64,000 bases of DNA from a bacterium (GTDB lineage: Bacteria > Sysuimicrobiota > Sysuimicrobiia > Sysuimicrobiales > Segetimicrobiaceae). The translations under genes were made by a program, and so were the position numbers. Positions 7,572 through 16,579 of this stretch are shown here, piece by piece. Each line of letters opens with the position of its first letter. Positions within the stretch are counted from its first letter, which is position 1. The DNA lies in the NCBI GenBank assembly GCA_035691305.1, contig DASSJF010000041.1, positions 62,001 through 126,000 of the forward strand, in the 5' to 3' direction. The notes under the pieces are model-generated. The model made no database searches, was not told where the DNA came from, and was given only the letters and a program-made list of their open reading frames with translations.

Positions 7572-8947
7572 CGGGTTTACCTCTGACGCCGGACGACGCG
7601 ATCCGCGCGGCCGACCGCCAACTGATCGGCGACGTCTGGACGAGCGACGAGGCCTGGTCGCACTGCGAGGCCCTGGTGGACCGTTTCCCGCGCCGGTACG
7701 CGGGGCATCCCGACGAGGCGGGTGCCCGCGACTACCTGCTCGCGGCGCTTGAGCGCTACGGCGTCGCCGCGCGGGCGGAGCCGTTTCCGTGCATGCATTG
7801 GTCGGCGGGGTCCGCGGAGCTCATCATCCACAGCCCGGAGCGCCGCGCGATTTCCGGCGTCAATTTGCCGATGAACGTGGACACCGAGGTGACGGCGGAG
7901 ATCGGCTTCGTCGAGGAGGGGACCCCGGCGCAGTACGCGGCCTACGCGGACCGCGTAGCGGACCGCATCGTGCTGGTGACGAGCCGCTGTCCGGCGTATT
8001 CGCACCGCCCGCGCACGTGCCGCCGCGAGAAATACCTGCGGGCCGTCGAAGGCGGCGCCCGCGGCTTCCTCTACATGCGGCACGAAGGCGGGCTGCTGCC
8101 CGAGACGTACAGCCTGAGCGCGGACGGACCGCCGCCGATTCCCGGCCTGAGCCTGACGCGGGAAGCGGGAGCGGAGATCCTGCGCCTGCTGGCGCGCGGA
8201 CCGGTCCGCGCGACGCTGCGCACGGCCGGCAAGGTCTCGCCGGGGACGTCCTGGAACATCGTAGGCGACATGCCGGGCCCGCGCCGTCGGGACCGGGTGA
8301 TCCTGGTTGGTGCGCACTACGACACGCTGATCGGATGCCCGGGCGCGGTCGACGACGCGTCGGGCGCGGCGGTGCTGCTGGAAGTGGCGCGCGCCCTCTC
8401 GAAGCACGCGCCGCTCCTCGGCACGACGGTCCGGTTCGCGTTCTTCGGTCTCGAAGAAGGCGGGCTGCAGGGCGCGTACGCGTACACGGAGGCGCACGCC
8501 GGCGGCCTCGGCGCCGTCGATTTCATGCTGAACGTCGACGGCGCCGGTTTCGGCGATCCCCACAAGGGCGTCGGCCTTCAGGGATGGCCGGAGCTCATTC
8601 CGTTCTTCCGCCGCCTCGGCCGCGAAATGCGCGAGGACTTCCCGGTCGACGTCTGGATCACGCCCAACTCCGACATGCACCCGTTTCTCCTGCGCGGCGT
8701 GCCCTGCGCGTGGCTGTTCGATCTGGGGATGTCGCTGGCGAATCTCGGGTGGCCGCACACGGCGGCGGACTCACTCGACAAGATCTCCCGTCGCTCGCTC
8801 CGCACCGTGGCCTTGCTGGTCGCGCGCCTGCTGCTGTACATGACAAACCGGGATTGGCCGGGACGGCACGCGCGGCCCGAAGAGGTCGCCGCGTGGCTGT
8901 CGGAGTGGAATCTCGAGCCCCGGACGAAAAGGAGGATGGACATATGA
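7568..8947 (+). CDS. M28 family zinc peptidase
   Basis: A 459-residue protein whose C-terminal half (from about 230) is an M28 aminopeptidase domain. The co-catalytic zinc set is intact: H250 (VGAHYDT), D262 (VDDASG), catalytic E296 and E297 (GLEEGG), D324 (NVDGAG) and H397 (WPHTAAD). Residues 30-220 resemble the PA-like insert found in many M28 enzymes. No signal peptide is visible, so it probably acts in the cytoplasm on imported peptides. It sits between transporter cassettes A and B with ATGA overlaps on both sides. Compare the two M28-fold genes at 21355 and 23118, which lack the Glu pair. Confidence 0.9.
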   Translation: MTGLPLTPDDAIRAADRQLIGDVWTSDEAWSHCEALVDRFPRRYAGHPDEAGARDYLLAALERYGVAARAEPFPCMHWSAGSAELIIHSPERRAISGVNLPMNVDTEVTAEIGFVEEGTPAQYAAYADRVADRIVLVTSRCPAYSHRPRTCRREKYLRAVEGGARGFLYMRHEGGLLPETYSLSADGPPPIPGLSLTREAGAEILRLLARGPVRATLRTAGKVSPGTSWNIVGDMPGPRRRDRVILVGAHYDTLIGCPGAVDDASGAAVLLEVARALSKHAPLLGTTVRFAFFGLEEGGLQGAYAYTEAHAGGLGAVDFMLNVDGAGFGDPHKGVGLQGWPELIPFFRRLGREMREDFPVDVWITPNSDMHPFLLRGVPCAWLFDLGMSLANLGWPHTAADSLDKISRRSLRTVALLVARLLLYMTNRDWPGRHARPEEVAAWLSEWNLEPRTKRRMDI

Positions 8948-10542
8948 AGCACGCACGACGGATCACCCGTCGGCGGCTGATCGGACAGGCGGCGGCCGGC
9001 GGGCTCGGACTCGGCGCCGGCGGCCTGCTCGCGCCGTGGCGGCGCCCCGCGGTCGCCGCGGCGAATCCGGCGGTCGTGGTGATGCAGGGCGTCGATCCGG
9101 AGACGCTCGATCCGCAGTTCGGCGAGTCCGGGATCATGGCCAACGTGCTCAGCAACGTGGTCGAAGGACTGACCGCCTACGACCGCAACATGAACGTGGT
9201 GCCCTTCCTCGCCGAGTCGCTGCGCGTCCTCGACGACAAGGTGACCTGGCGGACCGTCCTGCGCGACGGCATCAAGTTCTCCAACGGCCGGCCGCTCAAC
9301 GCGGAGGCCGTCAAATTTACCGTGGACCGGACGCTCGATCCGAAGATGCGCGCGCAGGGGCTCAACGATCCGTTCCCGTCGCGCTCGGGCGTGGTGCGGG
9401 TCAACATCGTCAACGCGAAGACGGTCGACATCGTGCTGCGCGAGCCGAACGTGATCTTTCCGGTGTTTCTGTACTTCCTCTACATGCTGGAGCCCAACTA
9501 CTACTCATCCACGCCGCCGCAGCGCACCGCGGTCGCGCCGGTGGGCACCGGCCCGTGGACCGTGAGCGAGTGGGTCAAGGGCGACCACCTGACGATGGTC
9601 GCCAACAACGGATACTGGCGGGGGGCCCCGCACGTCCGGGAGTACCGGTGGCGTCCGGTGCCGGAGAAGGCGACGCGGCTCAACAGCCTGATCCGCGGCG
9701 AGGGCGACATCGCAACCCACCTGGATCCGGACGACATCCCGATCATCCAGCGGGTCGACCGCCTGCGCGTCTCGACCGCGCCGGGCAGCCGGCGGGTGCA
9801 CATCGGCTTTCCCTGCGACGTCGCGCGCTACCACGACCGCCGGGTGCGGTACGCGCTGTCGTCCGCGGTGGACTACAACGGTCTCGCGAAAGGGCTGCTC
9901 GGCCAGTTGGGGCCCAAACCGGTCTCCACCGTGCTTGTGGCCGCCGACGTGTGGCGCAATCCGGCGCTGCATCCCTTCGAGTACAACCCTCAGAAGGCGA
10001 AGGCGCTCCTCGCCGAGGCGAAGTTCCCGATGAACGAGCCGATACGCATCTACGTCCCGGTCGGCCGCTACCTCAAGGGCGAGGACGCGGCCCGGGCGGT
10101 GGCCGGCTATCTCCGCAACGTGGGCCTCAAGGCCGATGCGGCCCCGCTCGACTGGTCGGTGTATACCGACAAGATGCGCAGCCCAAAGGGCATGGACGAC
10201 CTGTACCTGCTGGGCCTCGGCTCCCGGTTCAACGGCCCGGAGGATCTGAGCATCGTGACTACCGGGCAGATCTGGGACCAGACGAAGTGGGTGACATCCA
10301 CGGAGAACGGCCCGAAATTCAACGCGCTCTACAAGCAGCTCAGCTCGACGTTCGATCCGGCGCAGCAAAAGAAACTGGCGTTTCAGATGGAAGCGCTGTT
10401 CGTCGAGGAGGCGCCCTGGATCAACCTGTGGATCGAGCCGGGCGCGTCCGGCGTCAACCGGCGCGTCACCTGGCAAGATTCGGGCGGGGGCGACCGGCTG
10501 GAGTTCTGGCTGCCGGGTGAAGGGGACGTCCGCTACACGTAA
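8944..10542 (+). CDS. Peptide/opine ABC transporter solute-binding protein, system B (SBP family 5)
   Basis: A 532-residue family 5 binding protein with a Tat-like leader (ITRRRLIGQ, then an Ala/Gly-rich hydrophobic stretch to about residue 40). The mature start carries PETLDPQF; GIKFSNGRPLNAEAVKFTVD and GTGPWTV follow. It is closely parallel to the system A protein along its length, including the segment DPDDIP and the C-terminal EFWLPGEGDVRYT. The ATG overlaps the M28 stop (ATGA), so expression is coupled to the peptidase. Confidence 0.93.
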   Translation: MKHARRITRRRLIGQAAAGGLGLGAGGLLAPWRRPAVAAANPAVVVMQGVDPETLDPQFGESGIMANVLSNVVEGLTAYDRNMNVVPFLAESLRVLDDKVTWRTVLRDGIKFSNGRPLNAEAVKFTVDRTLDPKMRAQGLNDPFPSRSGVVRVNIVNAKTVDIVLREPNVIFPVFLYFLYMLEPNYYSSTPPQRTAVAPVGTGPWTVSEWVKGDHLTMVANNGYWRGAPHVREYRWRPVPEKATRLNSLIRGEGDIATHLDPDDIPIIQRVDRLRVSTAPGSRRVHIGFPCDVARYHDRRVRYALSSAVDYNGLAKGLLGQLGPKPVSTVLVAADVWRNPALHPFEYNPQKAKALLAEAKFPMNEPIRIYVPVGRYLKGEDAARAVAGYLRNVGLKADAAPLDWSVYTDKMRSPKGMDDLYLLGLGSRFNGPEDLSIVTTGQIWDQTKWVTSTENGPKFNALYKQLSSTFDPAQQKKLAFQMEALFVEEAPWINLWIEPGASGVNRRVTWQDSGGGDRLEFWLPGEGDVRYT

Positions 10543-10547
10543 TCCCG

Positions 10548-11465
10548 ATGACCGCGTACGTCGCCCGGCGCATCGCCCAGACCGTGGTCGTCGTTTTCGG
10601 CGTCTCCGTCCTGGCCTTTGGGATGATGTTTCTCACGGGCGACCCGACGATGGTGATGGCCGGCGAGAACTGGACCCGGCAGCAGGTCGACGAGTTTCGT
10701 CACCAGATGGGGTTCGACCGGCCGTGGTTGGAGCAGTACGGGACGTTCGTGACGCACGCCGTCCGCGGTGATTTCGGGATGTCCATTCGGCAGCAGCAGC
10801 CGGTGTTTCAATTGATCATCGTGCGGGTGCCGGCGACGCTCGAGCTCGCCGGGACCGCGATGGCGATCACGATCGCGGTCGGCATTCCGCTCGGCATGCA
10901 GGCGGCGATGCACCGCAACACCGCCCTCGACCGGGGCGCCATGGGACTCGCGCTGCTCGGCCAGTCCATGCCGGTGTTCTGGCTCGGCCTGCTGCTCGTG
11001 CTCGTATTCTCGGTGTGGTTGGGATGGTTTCCGGTGGCGGGCCGCGGCGGGCTCGCCCACCTCGTGCTGCCGGGCCTGACGCTCGGGCTCTTCTCGCTCG
11101 CCTACACGGCGCGGATCACGCGCTCGGCGATGCTCGACGTCCTGTACACCGACTACCTCCGGACGGCCCGGAGCAAGGGCCTGGCGGAACGGCGGGTGCT
11201 CGTGCGCCACGCGTTGCGCAACGCGCTCGTGCCCGTCATCACGGTGCTCGGGCTGCAGTTCGGCGGGCTGCTCGGCGGGGCGGTGATTACAGAGACGATC
11301 TTCGCCTGGCCCGGCGTCGGGCGCCTCGTCCTCCAGGCGATTCAGGGCAAGGATCTTCCGCTCGTGCAGGCCGCCGTGTTCCTCCTGGCGGTCATGTTCG
11401 TCACCCTGAACCTGTGCGTCGACCTGCTCTACGTGTGGATCGACCCGCGCGTGCGGTTCGCATGA
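10548..11465 (+). CDS. Peptide-type ABC transporter permease, DppB-like, system B
   Basis: A 305-residue permease of the same length as its system A counterpart and plainly a paralogue: NWTRQQVDEFRHQMGFDRPW, AGQ/LGQSMPVFW and the C-terminal WIDPRVRFA all correspond. The coupling loop reads DYLRTARSKGL followed by HALRNALVPVI. About six transmembrane helices are predicted by eye. It starts 5 bases after the binding-protein stop and its end overlaps the DppC start (ATGA). Confidence 0.93.
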   Translation: MTAYVARRIAQTVVVVFGVSVLAFGMMFLTGDPTMVMAGENWTRQQVDEFRHQMGFDRPWLEQYGTFVTHAVRGDFGMSIRQQQPVFQLIIVRVPATLELAGTAMAITIAVGIPLGMQAAMHRNTALDRGAMGLALLGQSMPVFWLGLLLVLVFSVWLGWFPVAGRGGLAHLVLPGLTLGLFSLAYTARITRSAMLDVLYTDYLRTARSKGLAERRVLVRHALRNALVPVITVLGLQFGGLLGGAVITETIFAWPGVGRLVLQAIQGKDLPLVQAAVFLLAVMFVTLNLCVDLLYVWIDPRVRFA

Positions 11466-12292
11466 GCGCCCGCGTCCCGCCGTCCGTCCTCGCGGCGCTC
11501 GGCGTCCTGGGCCTGCTGGCCGCCACGGCGGTGTTCGCGGGCCAACTGTCGCGGTACGATCCCGGCGCGGTCTCGCTCGGGGACCGGCTCACGCCGCCGG
11601 CGCTCTTCGGCGGCACGTGGCGGCATCCGCTCGGCACCGACACGCTGGGCGAAGACGTCCTGAGCCGGGTCATCTACGGGGGGCGGATCTCCCTCATCGT
11701 GGGCCTCTGCGCCGTCGCGATTTCCGGAACGATCGGCATCGGCCTCGGAACGCTCGCGGGTTACCTCGGCGGCGGCGTCGACGACGTGATCATGCGGGTG
11801 GCCGAGATCCAGCTCGCGTTCCCGTCCATTCTCCTGTACGTCAGCATTATGGCGGTGCTGGGTCCGGGGCTCGGCAAGATCATCCTGGTTATCGGCATCG
11901 TGAGTTGGGTCGCGTACGCGCGGATCGAGCGCGGCGTCGTGTTCGGGCTCAGGGAGCGCGAGTTCGTCGAAGCGGCCCGCGCGATGGGCGCGCCCGCGTG
12001 GGCGATCATCCGGCGACATATTCTACCGAACACGCTCGGGCCGATGATTGTCGTCGCCAGTTTCACGCTGGCCGGCGCGATCATCACCGAAGCGTCCTTG
12101 AGTTTCCTGGGTCTCGGCGTGCCGCCCGCGGTGCCGTCCTGGGGACGGATGCTGGCCGACGGGCGGGATTATCTCGAGCGGGGATGGTGGATCGCGACGG
12201 CGCCCGGGATCGCGATCATGCTGGTCGTGCTGGCGGTCAACATCACGGGGGACTGGCTGCGGGACGTCCTGGACCCGCGCCTGCGAATCTGA
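11462..12292 (+). CDS. Peptide-type ABC transporter permease, DppC-like, system B
   Basis: A 276-residue DppC homologue, with a shorter N-terminus than system A. It holds HPLGTDTLGEDVLSRVIYGG (Glu replaces the usual Arg in GRD), the coupling loop FVEAARAMGAPAW then RHILPNTLGP, and the terminal DWLRDVLDPRLRI. The next gene, a gamma-glutamyltransferase homologue, starts one base after its stop, so the transporter and the hydrolases belong to one transcript. Confidence 0.93.
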   Translation: MSARVPPSVLAALGVLGLLAATAVFAGQLSRYDPGAVSLGDRLTPPALFGGTWRHPLGTDTLGEDVLSRVIYGGRISLIVGLCAVAISGTIGIGLGTLAGYLGGGVDDVIMRVAEIQLAFPSILLYVSIMAVLGPGLGKIILVIGIVSWVAYARIERGVVFGLREREFVEAARAMGAPAWAIIRRHILPNTLGPMIVVASFTLAGAIITEASLSFLGLGVPPAVPSWGRMLADGRDYLERGWWIATAPGIAIMLVVLAVNITGDWLRDVLDPRLRI

Positions 12293-12293
12293 G

Positions 12294-14033
12294 ATGCCGT
12301 CCCGGGTTGTGACCACGGCGGACGTGCGCTGTACGGTCCCGGAATTGCGGTCCCGCGGCGGCATGGTGGCGTCCAACCACCGGCTCGCCGCGGAGGCCGG
12401 CGCCGCGATACTCGCGCGGGGCGGCAACGCGATCGACGCGGCCGCGGCCGTTTCGTTCGCGGTGGGCGTAGTCGAGCCGGCGATGAGCGGGCTCGGCGGC
12501 CGCGGCTACCTCGTCATCCGCTTCGGCGCGTCCGGAGAGACCGCCGTGATCGACGGCCATGAACGGGCGCCGCGGGCGGCGACACCCGACATGTTCGAAG
12601 TCGCCGACGTGCGCGAGCGCCCGAACCCCGGTTGGGGGCCCGAAGTCCCCGTCGTTGGACAGGCCAACATTATCGGGCATCGCGCCGTCGCCGTGCCGGC
12701 GGTGCTCGGGGCGATCGCGCTGGCCCACGGCCGGTTCGGCCGCCTGCCGCTGGCCGCCGTGCTGGAGCCCGCGATTACGTTGGCGGAGGACGGTTTTGAC
12801 GTGAGTGTGGCGCTCGCGGCGGCGATCGCGCAGCACCGCGGCAAGCTCGCGCGGTATCCGGCCGCCGCGGCCGTCTTTCTTCCCGGCGGCGCCGCCCCCG
12901 CGCCGGGCGAACGGCTGGTCCAGCGCGATCTCGGGCGCACGCTGCGGCGCATCGCCGGACGCGGGCCGGACGAATTCTACACGGGCGAGATCGCCGGCGC
13001 GATCGACGCGGAGATGGTCCGCGGCGGCGGGCTCGTCACCCGGCGGGATCTGGCGGAGTTTCGGCCGCGCGTCTGGGCGGGCCCGCTCGCCGGTACGTAT
13101 CGCGGCTATCACATTCTGACGGTTCCGGAGGCGACCGGCGGCGTCACACTGCTGCAGATCCTGAACCTTCTCGAAAGCATCGACACGGCGGCGTTCGAGC
13201 CCTTCGATCCGCGGTATCTGCACCTGCTGCTGGAGGTGTTTCGGGCGGCGTTCCGCGACCGGCTCGCGGTGATCGACGACCCCGCGTTCACGCCGGTCCC
13301 GTACGCGGGCCTGGCGTCGAAGGCGTTCGCGGCCGCGCGCGGCCGCGCGCTGTCGCCGGACCGCAGCGTGGATCCGCTGGATCCGGCGGATCCCTGGCCG
13401 TTTGACGGAGCGCGCGACGGCGCGCTTCCGCCGTCGCGCCACGCGTCGTGGCGGGCGCCCGCCGTCGAACACGAGACGACGCACTTCTGCGTGGTGGATG
13501 GCGAGCGGACCGTGGTGTCGATGACCCAGTCGATCATCGACGCGTTCGGGTCCGGCGTCGTGGTGCCCGGTACGGGCATTCTGCTGAACAGTTGCATGCA
13601 CAATTTCAACCCCGTGCCGGGACAGTTGCGATCGATCGCGCCGTGGAAGCGGTCCGTTCACAACGGGGTGCCGGTGATCGTGCTCCGCGGGGACGGCCGG
13701 CCGCTCCTGGCCGTCGGGGGCGCCGGGGGCACCAAGATCATCACCGGAGTCGCGCAGATCCTCGTCAACCTCCTCGACCGCGGTTGGGACGTCCAGCGGG
13801 CCGTGGAGGCGCCGCGCGTGCACAACGAGGGGGACGCGAGCCAGGTCGACGGCCGCCTGGGGACGGAGACCGCGGACCGTCTTGCGCGGATCGGCCACAC
13901 GGTCTCGATCGTGACGCCCAGGTACGCGAGACCGGTGTTCTCGCGGATCAACGCGATCGTGATCGACGCGGACGGTGAGCTCGCCGCCGGCACGGATCAG
14001 TTTGGCGACGCGGGCGCGGCGGGGGTGGAATGA
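12294..14033 (+). CDS. Gamma-glutamyltransferase family protein, copy 1
   Basis: A 579-residue Ntn-hydrolase of the GGT family, which self-cleaves before a Thr that becomes the nucleophile. The N-terminal part has the family pattern GGMVASNHRLAAEAG and GGNAIDAAAAVSFAVGVVEP. The predicted nucleophile is T395 in EHETTHFCVVD, and GGAGGTKIITGVAQ carries the Gly-Gly oxyanion region. There is no signal peptide, so it is cytoplasmic, unlike classical periplasmic GGT. GGT-family members also act on cephalosporins, gamma-glutamyl amides and related substrates, so the reaction is uncertain. Its stop overlaps the start of copy 2. Confidence 0.88.
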   Translation: MPSRVVTTADVRCTVPELRSRGGMVASNHRLAAEAGAAILARGGNAIDAAAAVSFAVGVVEPAMSGLGGRGYLVIRFGASGETAVIDGHERAPRAATPDMFEVADVRERPNPGWGPEVPVVGQANIIGHRAVAVPAVLGAIALAHGRFGRLPLAAVLEPAITLAEDGFDVSVALAAAIAQHRGKLARYPAAAAVFLPGGAAPAPGERLVQRDLGRTLRRIAGRGPDEFYTGEIAGAIDAEMVRGGGLVTRRDLAEFRPRVWAGPLAGTYRGYHILTVPEATGGVTLLQILNLLESIDTAAFEPFDPRYLHLLLEVFRAAFRDRLAVIDDPAFTPVPYAGLASKAFAAARGRALSPDRSVDPLDPADPWPFDGARDGALPPSRHASWRAPAVEHETTHFCVVDGERTVVSMTQSIIDAFGSGVVVPGTGILLNSCMHNFNPVPGQLRSIAPWKRSVHNGVPVIVLRGDGRPLLAVGGAGGTKIITGVAQILVNLLDRGWDVQRAVEAPRVHNEGDASQVDGRLGTETADRLARIGHTVSIVTPRYARPVFSRINAIVIDADGELAAGTDQFGDAGAAGVE

Positions 14034-15616
14034 TGAACGGCATGATCGTCTGCGCCGAGCCCCTTGCAGCGGAGGCGGGCCGGGAGGTTCTCCTGGAGGG
14101 CAACGCGGCGGACGCCGCGGTGGCGACGGCGTTCGCCCAGGGCGTCGTGAACCCGTTCATGTGCGGGCTTGGCGGCATGGGCATCGCCGCCGTCCACCAC
14201 GGCCCGACGGCCGAACGGACCGTGCTCGACTGCTACGCCGCGATCGGCTCCGTGCCGCCGCCGGCTTCGTGGGCCGACGAGTACATCGGCCGCCTTGAGT
14301 CGTACGGCCGGTTCGTCATCAAGAGCGAGGACAATCAGGCGGGCTACAAGTCGATCATGGTGCCGGGCGTGGTGCGCGGGTACGCCGAACTCTGGCGGCG
14401 CTACGGATCGGGCCGGGTGGCGTGGCGTCGCCTCGTGGAGCCCGCCCTGCGCCTGGCGCGGGAAGGGTTCGCGGTCGGCGCTACGCTCGCCGGCATGTGG
14501 GGCCGCGACGACGACGCGCCGGGTTTGCCGAGCCGGGCGGCGAAGTTTGCGCGGTCGCCGGAAGCCGCGCGCGTCTACGGGCGGCCCCACCGGGAAGGTG
14601 AGCGGTTCGGGCAGCCCGACTATGCGCGCACCCTCGAGCGGATCGGGGACGGCGGGCCGGAGGAGTTCTACACGGGCGCGCTCGGCCGCGAGATCGCGGC
14701 GGATCTAGAACGCCGTGCGTCATTGATCGCCCCGCACGACTTGTCCGGGTACCGCGCCGGGCCGATCCCGCCGCTGGTGGGCATGTACCGCGACTGCGAG
14801 ATCGCCGGCCCGCCGGTGCCGTGCGGGACGGCGCACGTTCTCGAGATGCTGCAGGTCGCCGACGGCCTCGACCTGGCGCGGCTCGATCCGTTGGGTCCTG
14901 ACTACGTCGAGCTCGTCACGGCAATCATGCGGGTGACGTTCGGCGAGCACGTGCCGCTCAAACTCGACCCGCCGTATCTCGTCGCGCACCACCGGCTTCA
15001 CGAGCTCACCTCGCGCCTCCATGCCGGCGAGGTCCGCGAGCGCATCAAGGCGGAGCGGCGGGGCGCCGATCCCGGGACTACGCATCTGACCGCCGCGGAC
15101 GACGAAGGCACCGTGGTCAGCTTCACGCACTCGCTCGGCTCCGGCGCGGGGTCCGGCGTGGTCACGCCGGGCCTCGGCTTCTTGTACAACAACTTCCTCG
15201 GACACTACAATCCGCTGCCGAACCGGTGGGACTCGATCGTGCCCGGCAAGCGCGGCGTCGGCACGACGCCGGCGGTGCTGTACCGCGCCGGGCGGCCCTG
15301 GCTCGGTATCGGCGCGGCGGGCGGCAGCCGCATCAACACCGCGGTCTTCCAGACCATCCTCAACATCGTGGAGCGCGGCATGACCGCGCGCGACGCGGTG
15401 GCCGCGCCCCGCTGCCATTCCGAGGAGGCGGACATCGTCTTCGTGGAGGGGGACGCCTACCCGGAGGCGACGGTGCGCGACCTCGGCCGCCGCGGCTACG
15501 ACGTGCGCCGGACGCAGCAGGTCGCGCGAGTTCAGGCCGTGTTGATCGACCCGACGGGCACGATGCACCCAGGTCCGGATCCGCGCGGGGGAAGCGGGTT
15601 CGCGCAGGTGCCGTGA
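14030..15616 (+). CDS. Gamma-glutamyltransferase family protein, copy 2
   Basis: A 528-residue GGT-family member with a minimal N-terminus (MIVCAEPLAAEAGREVLLEGN, no signal peptide). The predicted autocleavage Thr is T350 in DPGTTHLTAADD, followed by GTVVSFTHSLGSGAGSG and GIGAAGGSRINTAVFQ. The middle and C-terminal parts differ from copy 1, so the two genes are divergent paralogues rather than a recent duplication. They may form one heteromeric enzyme or handle different substrates. ATGATG at 14030 offers two start codons; the first overlaps the copy 1 stop. Confidence 0.87.
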   Translation: MMNGMIVCAEPLAAEAGREVLLEGNAADAAVATAFAQGVVNPFMCGLGGMGIAAVHHGPTAERTVLDCYAAIGSVPPPASWADEYIGRLESYGRFVIKSEDNQAGYKSIMVPGVVRGYAELWRRYGSGRVAWRRLVEPALRLAREGFAVGATLAGMWGRDDDAPGLPSRAAKFARSPEAARVYGRPHREGERFGQPDYARTLERIGDGGPEEFYTGALGREIAADLERRASLIAPHDLSGYRAGPIPPLVGMYRDCEIAGPPVPCGTAHVLEMLQVADGLDLARLDPLGPDYVELVTAIMRVTFGEHVPLKLDPPYLVAHHRLHELTSRLHAGEVRERIKAERRGADPGTTHLTAADDEGTVVSFTHSLGSGAGSGVVTPGLGFLYNNFLGHYNPLPNRWDSIVPGKRGVGTTPAVLYRAGRPWLGIGAAGGSRINTAVFQTILNIVERGMTARDAVAAPRCHSEEADIVFVEGDAYPEATVRDLGRRGYDVRRTQQVARVQAVLIDPTGTMHPGPDPRGGSGFAQVP

Positions 15617-15656
15617 CGGCGCCGCGGACCGGCGCCCCCGGCACAGCCGGCCTGAC

Positions 15657-15902
15657 GTCGTCAGCCCGCTGTCGGTGTACTCGAGCCTGACCATCTCGGG
15701 GCCACGTTTTCTCGGCATCGGGGTGCAACCGCCGAGGGCCGACCGGGGAGTTATGTTGACCCGCGGCCGCGAATATCTCCTGGTGGCGCCGTGGATTCCG
15801 TTCTTCCACGGCCTCGCGATCTTCCTTACCGTGATGGGGTTCGATCTGCTCGGCGACGGCCTGCGGGATGCGTTGGACCCGCGGCTCAGGCTGGTGGTGT
15901 AG
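15657..15902 (+). pseudogene. Remnant of a DppC-type permease (C-terminal third only)
   Basis: An open stretch of about 80 codons matches only the C-terminal end of DppC permeases: SSLTISGPRFLGIGVQPP, then an amphipathic stretch and GLRDALDPRLRLVV. It corresponds to the last two membrane segments of the intact copies at 6663 and 11462. Everything upstream (membrane segments 1-4 and the ATPase coupling loop) is missing, and the preceding bases belong to the GGT gene. A GTG at 15675 could start a 75-residue peptide, but a functional permease is impossible. It looks like the scar of a deleted transporter between GGT and RraA. Confidence 0.82.
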
Positions 15903-15916
15903 AAGGGAGCCGACCG

Positions 15917-16579
15917 ATGGACGAAACCGCGACGCTCTACGCCGCGACCGGGGAGCTGGCCGAGGCGATCGCCGTGCTGCAGAAGGCCTCGCCGGCGTGG
16001 GTCAGCGACGCGCAGAGCACGATGAATACCATGGATCCGGGGATCAAGCCGGTCTGGAAGGGCGCGCGCGTCGTGGGGCCGGTGTTCACGGCCCGGTGCC
16101 TGCCGGAGAGCATCATCACCGTCCACAAGGCGTTGCTCGAGGCCCCGAAAGGCTCGGTCATCGTCGCGGACGGCGGCGGCTCGCACCTCGGAGCGCTGTT
16201 CGGCGAATTGATGGCGACCGAAGCGCGCAACCGCGGCATCGCCGGGCTCGTCGTTGATGGTGCGGTACGCGACACCGAAGCGCTCGAGGCGCTCAAGTTC
16301 CCGGTGTTCGCGCGGACGGTGACGCCCCGCGTGGGCTCGAACCGGCGGCTCGGGGCGACCCAACTGCCGGTGGTGTGCGGGGGCGTGCCGGTCCATCCCG
16401 GCGATGTCGTCCTCGCCGCGCACGACGGCGTGGTCGTGGTGCCGCGGGCGCGGCTCGCCGCGGTGGTCGCGGCGGTGCAGGCGATCGAGAAGAAGGAAGC
16501 CGACCTGCGGACCCGCATGGGGCGCGGGGAAGGGCTCGCGGAGATGATCGGCATGATGCCGATCATCTACCCGAAGTGA
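15917..16579 (+). CDS. RraA-like protein, copy 3
   Basis: A 220-residue RraA-fold protein. Recognisable elements are GSVIVADGGGS, a GALFGELMATEARNRG segment, VVDGAVRD with the Arg-Asp pair kept, and HPGDVVLAAHDGVVVVP. The ATG at 15917 follows GAAGGGA at 15902-15908. It comes just after the permease remnant, and its stop overlaps the ureohydrolase start (GTGA). With copies 1 and 2 this makes three divergent RraA paralogues within 16 kb, all beside hydrolases of amide compounds. An aldolase or decarboxylase role at the end of a catabolic route is plausible. Confidence 0.86.
   Translation: MDETATLYAATGELAEAIAVLQKASPAWVSDAQSTMNTMDPGIKPVWKGARVVGPVFTARCLPESIITVHKALLEAPKGSVIVADGGGSHLGALFGELMATEARNRGIAGLVVDGAVRDTEALEALKFPVFARTVTPRVGSNRRLGATQLPVVCGGVPVHPGDVVLAAHDGVVVVPRARLAAVVAAVQAIEKKEADLRTRMGRGEGLAEMIGMMPIIYPK

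Noticed and set aside
12243-13898. A 551-codon minus-strand frame over GGT copy 1
   Set aside because: Composition is that of a shadow frame and the plus-strand GGT motifs are clear.
15675-15902. A functional 75-residue permease starting at GTG 15675
   Set aside because: It lacks the ATPase coupling loop and most membrane segments, so it cannot be a working permease. Treated as a remnant.
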